Source: Sphingobacterium thalpophilum (GTDB lineage Bacteria; Bacteroidota; Bacteroidia; Flavobacteriales; Flavobacteriaceae). Taken from it: a stretch of DNA of 6,517 bases. A model generated the notes under the pieces. The model was not told where the DNA came from, searched no databases, and was given only the letters and a program-made list of their open reading frames with translations. The DNA is taken from the NCBI GenBank assembly GCA_943328865.2, contig CALQBR020000083.1:1-6517 (forward strand), written 5' to 3'. A program made the translations under genes and the position numbers. Of this stretch, positions 5,617-6,517 are shown one piece after another (the first letter of the stretch is position 1; each line of letters starts with the position of its first letter).

Positions 5617-6517
5617 ATGGAAGTGTATCTTAAAAGGAGCCAAGTTTTTGGTAATGATTTGGAAATAATCAATAAAAAGTACAACCGCATTAGTGTATTA
5701 AGGCTGATGACCCTTTTTCTTTTTCTAGCAACGTCTTATTATTATATTCAAACCCAAAAATGGATTTATATTGTTTTGACACTATTGGTTCTTATTTTCT
5801 TTATCGTTTTGATGCGTTTTCATTCTAAATTGGTTATTCAAAAAGAACTCAAAAAAGCCCTTTTAGCAATTAATACTGTGGAGGCTTCCTATTTGGAGCG
5901 GTCTGAACTGCCATTTGAAAATGGTATGGAATTCAATGAAATAGCGCATCCCTATGCTTTCGATTTGGATATTTTTGGGGAGCATTCTTTGTTTCAAAAT
6001 CTAAACAGAACCAATACTTATATAGGAAAAAAAACGTTGGCCAACCAACTTCTCAATCAACTTGCGGAGGATGAAATTATGAGAAACCAACAAGCGGTTA
6101 AAGAATTATCGCAAAAATTGGATTCGAGACAGGAATTTATGGCTTTGGCTAAAATAAGCAATGACCGAAAAGCACTATACGAAACCTTGATTAATTGGAG
6201 TTCTTTTTCTAGTGCTACAGTATCAAAAACAGCCACAGCTTTATCATTTTTAACTCCGATTCTTTTAGCCAGTTCCTTGCTTTCGTATTGGATTACCTCA
6301 AAGCCACTGTTTTTATCTGTATTTTCATTCCTATTTGCATTGAATTTAACGATTTTAGGATTTTTTTATAAAAGAATTACAATTGAAATCGCTAATGCCA
6401 ATAGGGTAGATAAAATCATCAATCAATACAGCCTTCTTATTGCTCATATTGAAACAGAATCTTTTAAAGCTGAGAAATTGAAGGATTTACAATCCAAATT
6501 GAAATACAACAATGAGA
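5617..6517 (+). CDS. Membrane-anchored MutS-family protein, 5' part
   Basis: The gene is open from ATG 5617 to the window edge (300 codons seen) and is incomplete at its 3' end. Residues about 26-67 form two predicted membrane segments (VLRLMTLFLFLATSYYYI, then WIYIVLTLLVLIFFIVLM). Next comes HPYAFDLDIFGEHSLFQNLN with RTNTYIGKKTLANQLL (111-146), the start of the MutS core (domain III), where canonical MutS lever helices begin. A second hydrophobic pair, about 205-250, interrupts the core, which resumes with helices rich in Lys and Glu. The N-terminal mismatch-recognition domain of true MutS is absent. The Walker A and B ATPase should lie beyond the window. Such proteins are annotated in Bacteroidota as MutS-related, usually near 590-600 residues, with unknown function; a role in classical mismatch repair is doubtful. 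No earlier ATG lies in frame near the predicted promoter. Confidence 0.85.
   Translation, partial: MEVYLKRSQVFGNDLEIINKKYNRISVLRLMTLFLFLATSYYYIQTQKWIYIVLTLLVLIFFIVLMRFHSKLVIQKELKKALLAINTVEASYLERSELPFENGMEFNEIAHPYAFDLDIFGEHSLFQNLNRTNTYIGKKTLANQLLNQLAEDEIMRNQQAVKELSQKLDSRQEFMALAKISNDRKALYETLINWSSFSSATVSKTATALSFLTPILLASSLLSYWITSKPLFLSVFSFLFALNLTILGFFYKRITIEIANANRVDKIINQYSLLIAHIETESFKAEKLKDLQSKLKYNNE

Noticed and set aside
1..6517. CRISPR array, tRNA or rRNA genes
   Set aside because: No regularly spaced repeats, no cloverleaf-like segment and no rRNA-like conserved stretch was seen on either strand by eye.

Overview
The window looks like chromosomal DNA of a Bacteroidota bacterium, most likely a Flavobacterium relative. 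The reasons are the low G+C, the absence of Shine-Dalgarno leaders, the TAnnTTTG-type -7 elements before two genes, and the flavobacterial character of MnmE, the universal stress protein and the membrane-linked MutS-like protein. The genus is inferred, not proven.

Left third (1 to about 1564): a transposon graveyard with no intact gene. Conceptual translation in shifting frames recovers three decayed transposases, all on the plus strand. They are the C-terminal end of an IS4-type transposase (1-283), a middle piece of a second DDE transposase of IS4 type (268-564), and a nearly full-length IS30-type transposase (627-1564). All carry several stops and frameshifts. A hairpin (571-604) lies between the second and third.

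Middle (1565-3072): a very AT-rich FkbM-type methyltransferase gene (1797-2684) stands alone. It is followed by a doubtful 58-codon hydrophobic ORF (2777-2953) that ends directly before a terminator-like hairpin (2965-2998). A near-copy of the 3' end of mnmE lies at 3014-3033. This zone reads as an accessory segment beside a core gene.

Right half (3073-6517): ordinary core genome. mnmE (minus strand) encodes the tRNA wobble-uridine GTPase. It diverges from a two-domain universal stress protein gene (4648-5487). A membrane-anchored MutS-family protein gene starts at 5617 and runs off the window.

No CRISPR array, tRNA, rRNA or recognisable defence system is visible. The points most worth a second look are the mnmE 3'-end near-duplicate (a possible integration scar), opposed 7-bp repeats inside the mnmE coding sequence, and an 11-bp direct repeat with 20-bp period before the stress protein gene. 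None amounts to a clear new biological system.
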